Source: DATGUN01 sp035301285
GTDB lineage: Bacteria > Bacillota > Bacilli > Bacillales > Amphibacillaceae
NCBI GenBank assembly: GCA_035301285.1
Contig: DATGUN010000026.1
Span: 1 to 51,483, forward strand
Reading direction: 5' to 3'
Length of the DNA stretch: 51,483 nucleotides
The stretch's first letter is position 1, and every line of letters starts with the position of its first letter. The position numbers and the translations under genes are program-made. The notes below the pieces were generated by a model that worked only from the letters and a program-made list of their open reading frames with translations, had not been told where the DNA came from and did no database searches. Positions 1-8,375 of the stretch are shown one piece after another.

Positions 1-69
1 ATATATACCCGTTTAGTCCAATAAAAACTTTCCTACTTTCATAAATCCATGAAAGTTTATACATTTTCA

Positions 70-91
70 CTGATATTTCGGCAAATATCAG
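70..91. repeat. Perfect 9-bp hairpin downstream of camS
   Basis: The arms CTGATATTT and AAATATCAG flank a 4-base loop. On the plus strand it is followed by A residues, not T, so it is not a standard terminator by itself. It sits just beyond the bidirectional terminator at 98-128 and may strengthen it. Confidence 0.45.
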
Positions 92-134
92 AAAAAACCT
101 TTTCCCATTTGAACTCAATCGGAAAAGGCTTTTT
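92..134. terminator. Bidirectional terminator after camS
   Basis: The stem CCTTTTCC/GGAAAAGG (98-105 with 121-128) is flanked by a run of A on the left and CTTTTT on the right, so it reads as a rho-independent terminator in both directions. On the minus strand it closes the pcrB-pcrA-ligA-camS unit. Confidence 0.75.
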
Positions 135-181
135 AGGTCTAAATTCTTAATGCTTGTCCTATATCATTGCACCTAAATGGA

Positions 182-1435
182 TCAATGAAAAATATGGACG
201 GAAGGTTTTTCGTCATCTGGCTCTCTATAAATCAAGCTTTCCATCTGATCACTTGAACTGATTTCAATTTCGAGATCGTATCCTTCAGGAAACTTGTCTT
301 GAACAAGTCCATAAACATACTGGGTAAAGGCTATAACTTCACCTTTTCCGTAAAAATCAAGCGGTATTTCAAGTGTCAACTTTTGCAAGTCATCACCGGT
401 ATAAAATCCTTCACCGATGACACCCACATAATCCGGGAAGTAATCGGAAATTTCTTCCCCAAAGTCCTGAACGACTTCATATGTTTCAAAATGATCATCT
501 TTTGCATCATCGGATGGGAATAGAACGTATTCTTCATCAATATCTTCCCATTCTTTGATTGACGAATCCCCTCCGGACACATTAGTGGAGGCAATGAAAT
601 TACCTGGTACGGGAGAATCCTGACTTTCCTCACGGTACAATGCAATCATGACTGGAACGTCTTCAAGGCCTTCCATTTTCCGGATGCGCTCCAAAACCGT
701 TTCAGCGATTTTCTTTCCGTTTTTTTCGATATCTTTGTCCGAGATTTTTTTATAATGGTTGGAGCCACCTTCTTCGGTTTGGTATTGATAGACAGACTTA
801 AGCGCCAGACCAATGGAGATCCCACTCAGTTCGGTTGTGTCATCGTCTTTCCGTGTCAGGAAGTTTTGCTCCAAAATATGTGATAGATATTTCGGGTTAT
901 CCTCCTCAGCTTGTTTAATATCATCCACATCAGCATCATCGTCAAATGTTTTGATTGATGGGTTCAAGGCACCCTTTTGTACATCCGAGTCCTTGACTTC
1001 CTCGTCGTCATCCAGGTTGTGTTCTTTTCTGTATTCTTGTTTCGCTTTCTTAAGTTGGTCTTTGGTCTTTTTTCGTCCTAGCCAATCATACACCGTATCC
1101 TCATCGAGGTATTGGCCTTCCTCAAACAAATACTCTTCAGGGTCGAACACAGCCTTCGAATGCCTTCTGAGGCCTTCCTCCATCTCATCAATATCGAGTC
1201 TGTTCCCCAATTGCTTGACAATGACACCTCTCGCAGCGCTTGTTCGATACGGAATCGGGATTTGATAGTTCTTTTTCGATAACCGTTGACTTGGCACAAG
1301 CGATGTATCATCTTTCGTGCTTTCACTTTCCTTTTGCAAAACCTTATCTTCATTATTGTCATCATCTTTTGTCTTTGGTGCGCAACTAGTAAGGATTAGA
1401 AGCATACCAAGAAGAAGGATCATTATTTTTTTCAC
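182..1435 (-). CDS. camS: CamS family lipoprotein (YerH)
   Basis: This is a 417-residue secreted lipoprotein of the CamS family (sex pheromone cAM373 precursor in enterococci, YerH in Bacillus). The N terminus is a lipoprotein signal with lipobox LTSC and the lipidated Cys at about residue 18, so it should be anchored outside the membrane. A strongly acidic region rich in Asp, Glu and Lys follows, then the conserved CamS domain. The start is a GTG with a GGGGTG ribosome site about 6 bases upstream. It is the last gene after ligA, the usual Bacillaceae position. The role in bacilli is unclear; whether the signal peptide yields a pheromone cannot be told here. Confidence 0.9.
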   Translation of the reverse strand: MKKIMILLLGMLLILTSCAPKTKDDDNNEDKVLQKESESTKDDTSLVPSQRLSKKNYQIPIPYRTSAARGVIVKQLGNRLDIDEMEEGLRRHSKAVFDPEEYLFEEGQYLDEDTVYDWLGRKKTKDQLKKAKQEYRKEHNLDDDEEVKDSDVQKGALNPSIKTFDDDADVDDIKQAEEDNPKYLSHILEQNFLTRKDDDTTELSGISIGLALKSVYQYQTEEGGSNHYKKISDKDIEKNGKKIAETVLERIRKMEGLEDVPVMIALYREESQDSPVPGNFIASTNVSGGDSSIKEWEDIDEEYVLFPSDDAKDDHFETYEVVQDFGEEISDYFPDYVGVIGEGFYTGDDLQKLTLEIPLDFYGKGEVIAFTQYVYGLVQDKFPEGYDLEIEISSSDQMESLIYREPDDEKPSVHIFH

Positions 1436-1446
1436 GAATTACACCC

Positions 1447-3450
1447 CTACTTATTTAACGCATTGATAAGTTCTTCTTCATTCCAGATCGTTATACCCAG
1501 TTTTTCAGCGCGGTCATACTTGGATCCAGCATCCTCTCCGGCTATGAGAATATCTGTATTTTTACTGACGCTTCCAGTCACAGAACCACCCATCTGTTCA
1601 ATCATTTCTTTTGCCTCGTTGCGTGTATAGTGCTCCATTTTCCCGGTCAGGACAACGGTCTTATCGGTAAATACCGTATCTTCCGTTTGCTCATCTTTCG
1701 TTGGACCCAGATACGTCATACCAACTCCTAGCTCGTTTAATGCTTTAATGAGATCCTGGACTTCATCCTCTGAAAAATACTGTACGATGGAATCTGCCAT
1801 CTTCTCACCGATTTCGTCGACGGCGATCAGCTCATCATAATTTGCATTCACCAACGCGTCCATTGTTTTAAATTCTTCTGCCAGAATACGTCCTGCTTTC
1901 GCTCCGATAAACCGGATGCCCAATCCAAAAATCAGTTTTTCAAGTGAGTTTTCTTTGGACTTATTGATTGAATACAGTAAATTATTGACCGACTTATCAC
2001 CCATGCGTTCCAATTGTATGACATCATCATACTGAAGGCGGTATAAATCTGCAAATGTTTGAATAAGATTTTCTTCAAAAAGCTGCTGGATGACCTTTTC
2101 ACCCAAACCATCGATATTCATCGCGTCACGGGAAACAAAATGGATCAACCCCTCTTTTAACTGTTGGGGACAGCTTGGGTTAATGCACCTGAGTGCCACT
2201 TCTTCCTCAAGTCGGACAAGTTCGCTTCCGCATGCCGGGCATTCATCTGGCATATAAAATGTTTCTTCCTTGCCGGTTCGTTGATCAGTGACGACACGTA
2301 CAACTTCAGGGATAATATCGCCGGCTTTTTTGATGACGACGGTATCACCAATCCGGATATCTTTTTCATGGATCAGATCTTCATTGTGAAGTGATGCACG
2401 TCCCACGGTTGTACCGGCGACTTTTACTGGATCCAGAATGGCTGTCGGCGTCACAACCCCCGTTCGTCCCACACTTAATTCAATGTCAGTCAGATTCGTG
2501 ACAGCTTCTTCCGCCGGAAATTTATAAGCGATGGCCCAGCGTGGACTTTTGGCGGTGAAACCCAGTTTTTCCTGCTGTTGCAAATCATCTACTTTGATGA
2601 CAATACCATCGATTTCATAATCCAGATTCGGACGTTCTGTTGACCAATATTCAATATAATCGATGACTTCATCAATGGTTGAACATTTTTTCCATTCGGG
2701 ATTCGTTTTCAGTCCCATTTCCTTGATACGTTCCAACCGACCACTATGGGTGGGTGGATCATCGGCTTGCCACATACCGACGCCATATAAAAAAACATCC
2801 AAATTACGCTTGGCTGCTATTTTCGGATCCAATTGCCTGAGTGAACCAGCCGCAGCATTACGTGGGTTTGCAAAAGGTTCCTCCCCTTGCTCTTCACGTG
2901 CTTCATTCAGTGCCAGGAACGATTTATGCGGCATGTATGCTTCCCCGCGCACCTCAACAACAGCTTTTTCATCAATCGATAACGGGACACTGCGGATGGT
3001 ACGTAAGTTACTCGTAATATCTTCTCCAGTCGTTCCGTCACCACGCGTGGCGCCACGCATGAATTTTCCGTCTTCATATATCAGCGAAACAGCCAATCCA
3101 TCAATTTTCAATTCACAGACGAATGTCACCTCTTCATCAATGACTCGATGGATCCTGCGCAGGAAATCATGTATTTCATCGATTGAGAATGCATTACCCA
3201 GACTCATCATCGGAATGTCATGTTCCACTTTTCGAAAAGCGTCCAGCGGTTCTCCACCGATACGTTGTGTCGGGGAATCCCCCGTGATGAGATCTGGATA
3301 TTGCGACTCCAATTCTTCCAACTCACGCAATTTTTTATCGTATTCCACATCAGGCACACTTGGATCATCAAGCACATAATATTCATGGCCGTACTTATTC
3401 AAGAGTTTACGTAATGCGTCAATTTTTTCTTTTGCCTGGTTTCTATCCAT
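1447..3450 (-). CDS. ligA: NAD-dependent DNA ligase LigA
   Basis: This enzyme seals nicks in DNA replication and repair, using NAD. The 667 residues are full length. In order they hold the Ia/adenylation region with the nucleotide-accepting Lys at about 115 in the motif ELKIDG, an OB fold, a four-Cys zinc finger (CPAC...CINPSC, about 405-425), a helix-hairpin-helix region and a C-terminal BRCT domain (about 588-667). The ATG has a GGAGCG ribosome site. It lies 14 bp downstream of pcrA and 11 bp upstream of camS, so the genes are probably cotranscribed. Confidence 0.98.
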   Translation of the reverse strand: MDRNQAKEKIDALRKLLNKYGHEYYVLDDPSVPDVEYDKKLRELEELESQYPDLITGDSPTQRIGGEPLDAFRKVEHDIPMMSLGNAFSIDEIHDFLRRIHRVIDEEVTFVCELKIDGLAVSLIYEDGKFMRGATRGDGTTGEDITSNLRTIRSVPLSIDEKAVVEVRGEAYMPHKSFLALNEAREEQGEEPFANPRNAAAGSLRQLDPKIAAKRNLDVFLYGVGMWQADDPPTHSGRLERIKEMGLKTNPEWKKCSTIDEVIDYIEYWSTERPNLDYEIDGIVIKVDDLQQQEKLGFTAKSPRWAIAYKFPAEEAVTNLTDIELSVGRTGVVTPTAILDPVKVAGTTVGRASLHNEDLIHEKDIRIGDTVVIKKAGDIIPEVVRVVTDQRTGKEETFYMPDECPACGSELVRLEEEVALRCINPSCPQQLKEGLIHFVSRDAMNIDGLGEKVIQQLFEENLIQTFADLYRLQYDDVIQLERMGDKSVNNLLYSINKSKENSLEKLIFGLGIRFIGAKAGRILAEEFKTMDALVNANYDELIAVDEIGEKMADSIVQYFSEDEVQDLIKALNELGVGMTYLGPTKDEQTEDTVFTDKTVVLTGKMEHYTRNEAKEMIEQMGGSVTGSVSKNTDILIAGEDAGSKYDRAEKLGITIWNEEELINALNK

Positions 3451-3464
3451 CCATCAAGCGCTCC

Positions 3465-5681
3465 TTACTGTTTCGTAATTGGGGCAAACTTAGCCAATAA
3501 TCGTTTCACTCCGACCGGAGCTGGAAAGGCAATATCAAGCTCCATGCCATCACCTTCGCCTTTCACATTGACAACCGTTCCGACACCCCATTTTTTATGA
3601 TTCGCTTTATCACCCGGAGACCATTCTTTGTCTTCAGCTCCTGATGTATTCTGCAACTTCTGAGCTCGTCTTTTGATGTCCTGTTTTGGTTTTTGGTGGG
3701 ATGATGGCATACCGAATAAATGTGTTTTCTCTTCTGCCATTCCATCTATCAATTCTGTCGGAATTTCACTTAAAAAGCGGCTCATCGGATTCATGTTCGT
3801 CCGTCCGAACAATGTTCGCATCTTCGCATGTGTGACGTACAATTGTTTTTCAGCCCGGGTAATGCCTACATAGCACAACCGGCGTTCTTCTTCCATTTCA
3901 TCTTCATCCATCATTGATCTGGCGTGCGGAAAGACATTCTCTTCAAGTCCGATTAAAAAGACGACCGGATATTCCAGACCTTTGGCTGCATGGAGTGTCA
4001 TGAGCGTGATTTTTTCCTCATGATCTGGATCTTCTTCATCGACTTTATCGATATCTGCGATAAGCGCCAAATCGGTTAAGAATGCGACAAGCGTTTTATC
4101 TTCTTCACTTACTTTTTCAAAATCTTTCGTAACGGTCTTGAACTCTTCCAGGTTTTCCAGACGGCTTTCGGATTCGATCGATTTTTCATTCTTCAGCATC
4201 TCTTCGTAACCCGTTCGCTCGAGCACGGCCTCAACCATGTCGGTCGCCGTCAAAAATTCCTGTTGCTGGTGGAGACTATTAATAAGCTCCCCGAATGCAG
4301 CCAGAGCATTCGCAGCTTTTTTGGATACACCTGTAAAATCAACCTCTTTGACCGCTTCGAAAAAGGAAATGTCATGTTCTTGCGCGTATGCTCTCAACCG
4401 CTCGACAGATGTTTTGCCGATGCCTCGTTTCGGCTCGTTGACAACTCTTTCGAAACTTAAGTCATCTTCCGGGTTGGTGATCAACCTGAGGTAAGCGATG
4501 ATATCCTTGATTTCTTTCCGGTCATAGAATTTGGTCCCTCCGACCATCTGGTAGGGGATGATGGACTTTTTCAATGTATCTTCCATCGCCCTGGACTGTG
4601 CATTGGTACGATATAAAATAGCGATATCTGCCGGTGTGACGTCTTCTTCATTCGTCAGTCGTTGGATTTCTTCGGTAACAAATAATGCTTCTTCTTGTTC
4701 TGTCGCTCCACGGAAATATTTGATATTTTGACCGCCGGTATTATCGGTCCAAAGGTTTTTCGGTTTGCGCCCTGGATTATTGGATATCACCTTGTTCGCG
4801 GCATCCAATATCGACTTCGTTGACCGGTAATTTTGCTCGAGGAAAACAACACGTGCATCCGGATAGTCTTTTTCAAAGGATAATATATTCCCGATATCCG
4901 CCCCGCGCCAACGATAGATCGATTGGTCCGAGTCACCGACGACACAAAGATTCCCGAAACGCTCAGCCAGCTGTTTAACGAGGAAATATTGAGCGTGGTT
5001 TGTGTCTTGATACTCGTCAACGTGAATGTATTGAAAGCGTCGTTGGTAATACTCCAGAACTTCCGGAACCCGTTTGAACAAGTGAATCGTCTGCATGATC
5101 AAATCATCGAAGTCAAGTGACTGGTTGCGTACAAGTGTTTTTTGATAGGCTTCATATACTTGACCAACCTGGCGTTCAAAGTAATTGCCCACTTTTTGAT
5201 TATAAGCCTCGGGGGTGATCAGCTCATTCTTCGCATGGCTTATTTGTCCGAGCATTGCCCTGGGGTCGAATTTTTTCGGATCGATATTCAGATTCTTGAG
5301 CACTTGTTTGATAGCCGATAATTGATCGGAACTATCAATGATAGAGAAATTGCGGCTATAACCAATCCGATCGATATCACGTCTGAGGATGCGAACACAC
5401 ATCGAGTGAAAAGTCGAAACCCACATATAATTGCTTTCCGGCCCCACCAATCTTCCCACACGATCTTTCATTTCCCGTGCTGCTTTATTGGTAAAAGTGA
5501 TGGCCAAAATATTATGCGGTGCAACATCTTTTTCTTCCAGCAAATAAGCAATCCGGTGTGTCAGGACACGCGTCTTCCCGCTCCCGGCGCCAGCCATGAT
5601 CAGAAGCGGTCCTTCTGTATGTTTGACTGCATCGATTTGTTCTTTATTCAATCCATTTAATAATGCCATTGTCTGACTCAT
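3465..5681 (-). CDS. pcrA: ATP-dependent DNA helicase PcrA
   Basis: This is an SF1A 3'-5' helicase (UvrD/PcrA) acting in repair, rolling-circle replication and removal of RecA. The 738 residues are the usual length. Walker A GAGSGKT is at residues 31-37. Walker B DEYQDT, the QNYRS motif, the motif TLHAAKGLEYP and the late motif GITRAEK are all present. The C-terminal tail ends in the small Tudor-like region typical of PcrA. The ribosome site AGGAGG stands about 7 bases before the ATG. pcrB lies 16 bp upstream. Confidence 0.98.
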   Translation of the reverse strand: MSQTMALLNGLNKEQIDAVKHTEGPLLIMAGAGSGKTRVLTHRIAYLLEEKDVAPHNILAITFTNKAAREMKDRVGRLVGPESNYMWVSTFHSMCVRILRRDIDRIGYSRNFSIIDSSDQLSAIKQVLKNLNIDPKKFDPRAMLGQISHAKNELITPEAYNQKVGNYFERQVGQVYEAYQKTLVRNQSLDFDDLIMQTIHLFKRVPEVLEYYQRRFQYIHVDEYQDTNHAQYFLVKQLAERFGNLCVVGDSDQSIYRWRGADIGNILSFEKDYPDARVVFLEQNYRSTKSILDAANKVISNNPGRKPKNLWTDNTGGQNIKYFRGATEQEEALFVTEEIQRLTNEEDVTPADIAILYRTNAQSRAMEDTLKKSIIPYQMVGGTKFYDRKEIKDIIAYLRLITNPEDDLSFERVVNEPKRGIGKTSVERLRAYAQEHDISFFEAVKEVDFTGVSKKAANALAAFGELINSLHQQQEFLTATDMVEAVLERTGYEEMLKNEKSIESESRLENLEEFKTVTKDFEKVSEEDKTLVAFLTDLALIADIDKVDEEDPDHEEKITLMTLHAAKGLEYPVVFLIGLEENVFPHARSMMDEDEMEEERRLCYVGITRAEKQLYVTHAKMRTLFGRTNMNPMSRFLSEIPTELIDGMAEEKTHLFGMPSSHQKPKQDIKRRAQKLQNTSGAEDKEWSPGDKANHKKWGVGTVVNVKGEGDGMELDIAFPAPVGVKRLLAKFAPITKQ

Positions 5682-5697
5682 TCGAAAGCCTCCTGAA

Positions 5698-6387
5698 TCA
5701 ATGTTCGTTTACTGCCTGTACTGTTTTTACAGCTTGTTTAAAATGTGTATAAATACTATTGCCGACGATGATGACATCAGCATGTTCTTTCATTTCGCGT
5801 GCTTGCTCAGCGTTTTCGATGCCACCACCGTAAAACAACATTGTGTCGTTCAATTCGTTTTTGACTTGTTTGACGAGTTCTGGGTCGCCATATGTTCCGC
5901 TGTATTCCATGTAAAACATCGGTAAATGAAATACATGTTCTGCCATATAGGCATAGGCCATGACATCGTCTGGCGCCGGTAATCTACAATTCGCTTTTTG
6001 GTATGCTTTCGCATGTTTATTTAAAATACAATAGCCTTCAACAAAGATATCATTCCAGTCCATGATATCTTTATATTCTTTAATCGCTTCATGTTGTATA
6101 TCCATCATCCACTTTTTTTCGGTACTGTTCATGACCATCGGGATGAAATAATGGTCAAACCCGGGTGTGACGATATCAACATCCGATATTTCCAAAATGC
6201 ACGGCACACTGTACCTGCGAATCATCGCAAGCAAATCCAGCACCCCATCGAGTGTTACATTGTCTGTACCTCCGACAATGATCGCATCTGTACCTGATTC
6301 ACATAATATTTCCAGTTCATCATCGCTTATTTCTTTTGCCGGATCCAATTTAAACATATGCTTCCATTCATTCATTGCTTTATACAA
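5698..6387 (-). CDS. pcrB: Heptaprenylglyceryl phosphate synthase PcrB (TTG start)
   Basis: This is a TIM-barrel prenyltransferase that couples heptaprenyl diphosphate to sn-glycerol-1-phosphate, making archaeal-type ether lipid precursors in Firmicutes. Visible motifs are the N-terminal EWKHMFKLDP, the ESGTDAIIVGG loop, YMEYSGTYGDP and the phosphate-binding FYGGGI near the C terminus. An in-frame ATG exists at 6423, but I choose the TTG at 6385-6387. It has GGAGG 9 bases upstream and gives 229 residues beginning MYKAMNEWKH, which matches the length and N terminus I recall for the Bacillus protein. The longer reading adds a second MNEW from a short duplication in the leader. Confidence 0.9.
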   Translation of the reverse strand: MYKAMNEWKHMFKLDPAKEISDDELEILCESGTDAIIVGGTDNVTLDGVLDLLAMIRRYSVPCILEISDVDIVTPGFDHYFIPMVMNSTEKKWMMDIQHEAIKEYKDIMDWNDIFVEGYCILNKHAKAYQKANCRLPAPDDVMAYAYMAEHVFHLPMFYMEYSGTYGDPELVKQVKNELNDTMLFYGGGIENAEQAREMKEHADVIIVGNSIYTHFKQAVKTVQAVNEH

Positions 6388-6423
6388 CGGTCTAATCCTC
6401 CAATATAGTCTCCATTCATTCAT

Positions 6424-6429
6424 TATAGC
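6424..6429 (-). promoter_or_regulatory. Possible -10 box of pcrB-pcrA-ligA-camS
   Basis: A perfect TATAAT stands 37 bp upstream of the TTG start of pcrB. No good -35 hexamer is seen 16-18 bases upstream, so the promoter is only suggested. Confidence 0.35.
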
Positions 6430-6471
6430 AAAAATCGAGCCTGGAAAAGAGGGAAAAGGTAAATTAATTTT

Positions 6472-6568
6472 GGGACGTATAGTGGAACAAGTAAAAGGGC
6501 AGGAAAATGGTGTATTTACGGGGCAGGAAAGAAAGGGATTTTCAGCCTGGGCCGCGTGTTTCGCTAGC
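6472..6568. repeat. Degenerate 24-25 bp tandem repeat
   Basis: Units starting GGGAC, GGGCAGGAAA, GGGCAGGAAA and GCCTGGG begin at 6472, 6497, 6521 and 6545, a spacing of 25, 24 and 24 bp. The second and third units share their first ten bases. No coding role is supported. It fills the left part of the pcrB-yerC spacer. Confidence 0.45.
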
Positions 6569-6616
6569 TAAGGAGACTTTGAGGGAGATGAGTTGGTAAT
6601 CTTGAAAAACCATTAG

Positions 6617-6835
6617 AAGAAACGAATCGAACAGACCATTCCAGACAAGTGGATACAAACTGTTATGGAGAACACCTTATTTATCTTTGTCGTGGCCCAT
6701 GAATATGATTTTCGGTACATTGACTTTGCAATAAGACAGTCGGTTATTGACTCAAACACAAAGGCGCATCGTTTTATATTAACAACGTTCATCATTCAGA
6801 CTGCTTTATTGTACACAGTCCGAGCCCAACAGTGA
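6617..6835 (+). pseudogene. Possible gene remnant in the pcrB-yerC spacer
   Basis: A plus-strand frame runs open for 72 codons from a TAG at 6614 to a TGA at 6833. The translation has ordinary composition (for example YDFRYIDFAIRQ near its middle) but no family I recognise. The only ATG (6665) lacks a ribosome site. It may be the tail of a lost gene or chance. In Bacillus subtilis yerD lies in this interval but is not seen here. The rest of the 6424-6888 gap holds only the degenerate repeat. Confidence 0.2.
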
Positions 6836-6888
6836 GTAGCGTAAACAGTTTAACTGACGCTTTCGTCACCGTTCAGCACATATACAAA

Positions 6889-7194
6889 TCATTTTCCGTC
6901 ATTTTTTCGATCTGCGCGCTCTAGCACCATGCGATAGGCATCATTTCCATAGTCAATGCAACGCCGGACTCTTGAGATGGTTGCGGTTGATGCATTGGTT
7001 TCATTTTCGATGGTTTGATACGTGTGCCCGTCGATTAACAGTTTAGCAACTTGCAAGCGGCTGGACAATGCTTGAATTTCAGTTGTAGTGGCAATATCAT
7101 CAAAAAATTGGTAACATTCCTCACGCGTTTTCAATGATAATACAGCATCAAACAGTTGATCCAATTGATTTCCCCGAAATTTATCAATTTGCAT
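6889..7194 (-). CDS. yerC: YerC, TrpR-like DNA-binding protein
   Basis: This is a small (101 residues) TrpR/YerC-superfamily helix-turn-helix protein. It starts MQIDKFRGNQLDQLFD, with the recognition region at about 57-82 (HTYQTIENETNASTATISR). The ATG at 7194 has GGAGGGG about 5 bases upstream; a longer reading to 7221 would put the ribosome site inside the gene, so it was rejected. The function in bacilli is not established. It lies downstream of yerB's side in the conserved yerA-yerB-yerC block, though here a 77-bp spacer separates it from yerB. Confidence 0.9.
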   Translation of the reverse strand: MQIDKFRGNQLDQLFDAVLSLKTREECYQFFDDIATTTEIQALSSRLQVAKLLIDGHTYQTIENETNASTATISRVRRCIDYGNDAYRMVLERADRKNDGK

Positions 7195-7271
7195 GCTTAC
7201 CCCTCCGTTTATGAAACACACTGTAGCCTATTTTTCCACAACCTGATATATCTCACGCTTCTTTAGCTAAG

Positions 7272-8312
7272 TCATTCTGCATTACTGGAAATATCCACGG
7301 AATTTTCCAAACCGGGATCTTTCGGTACCACATTCACCCATGTTTGACCAGGAACAAAAGGAACGGGGTCACCGTCATTCATAGCGATAATTTGTCCGTC
7401 ATCATTTTTCCATTCGACTTTTTGTACCTTGCCTTCCTGAAATAAATAGGCATCACCGCCTTCTTTCATATCGACTGATCGCCGTCCCTCATCATCAATC
7501 ACCTCATGATGAGCCTCCATGACGAACACATTTTCCACACCAATGGGCTCCTCCGTATCCAAATCGATTGTCTCTTCACCATCACTAGTCCGTACATAGC
7601 GTTCAGATTTCGAATCATAATCAAAGCCAACTTTGAAATCATATTGTTCCGAATAGACGATTTCCACGTTGGACGCGGGTTCGCCATCGACTGCCTCATC
7701 CTCCGACAAGAAAGGGAGCGACTTGTAATCAAACGTCGTATCATAACCCTGTTCGGCTGCAACATCATTCACAGCGTCCATTTGCAAATATGAATTATGC
7801 GGCGCCTCCCGAGATGGATCCCGCTCAAATAGATGTCCATCATTATCATACGCCGAACCATTCAAATGTTCGATATCCCGCTCTTGAATCATATCTTCGA
7901 CAAAATTTGCTGCACCGTGATAAACGTATAATGCATCATAGTCATTCGCCAAATCAAAATAATATTCCCGTGCACTCCGGACAGGCCCCACCACATCAGG
8001 CAAGTCACTTTGGTAAAGCGCAAGGAAACGCGTAATTCTCCCTTCAGCAAGAATTTCAAACACAATATCCGCTTTCGATAATCCTGTTTGCGGGCGCGCA
8101 TCCGGATGATTGTTGACCATCACCCCAATCATCCGCTGATCGCCACCGTCATCTGCAGACAATCCGGTAAAAGGATAGGTGTGGGTATTTTCGTTTCGAT
8201 CATCACCGTCAGACCCCTCAGATGAATTTCCGGCAGGTTCTTTATCTTTTGTACATCCGGCAATGATTACGACCAACACAATCACGAGCCAAAGAAGATT
8301 TTTCTTCAACAT
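7272..8312 (-). CDS. yerB: YerB, DUF3048 lipoprotein
   Basis: This is a 346-residue exported lipoprotein. The signal peptide is followed by lipobox IAGC with Cys at residue 20, then a Ser/Gly/Asp/Glu-rich linker and the DUF3048 domains. Conserved stretches include VMVNNHPDARPQTGLSKAD and GPVRSAREYY early, and the C-terminal part with PVPFVPGQTWVNVVP. Its molecular role is not known; the context is the yerA-yerB-yerC block. The many Asp residues fit a surface protein in a salt-adapted host. The ribosome site (AAAGG) is weak. Confidence 0.9.
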   Translation of the reverse strand: MLKKNLLWLVIVLVVIIAGCTKDKEPAGNSSEGSDGDDRNENTHTYPFTGLSADDGGDQRMIGVMVNNHPDARPQTGLSKADIVFEILAEGRITRFLALYQSDLPDVVGPVRSAREYYFDLANDYDALYVYHGAANFVEDMIQERDIEHLNGSAYDNDGHLFERDPSREAPHNSYLQMDAVNDVAAEQGYDTTFDYKSLPFLSEDEAVDGEPASNVEIVYSEQYDFKVGFDYDSKSERYVRTSDGEETIDLDTEEPIGVENVFVMEAHHEVIDDEGRRSVDMKEGGDAYLFQEGKVQKVEWKNDDGQIIAMNDGDPVPFVPGQTWVNVVPKDPGLENSVDISSNAE

Positions 8313-8375
8313 TTACACAACCTTTTAAATAAGCCTTTTAAATCACGTTTTTACATCAGAATTCATTGTTGGACA

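Noticed and set aside
6167..6571. 134-residue plus-strand ORF over the pcrB start
   Set aside because: Most of it is the antisense of pcrB; the rest translates the degenerate repeat.
6613..6795. 60-residue minus-strand ORF in the pcrB-yerC spacer
   Set aside because: No ribosome site, no family features, and it overlaps the plus-strand remnant.
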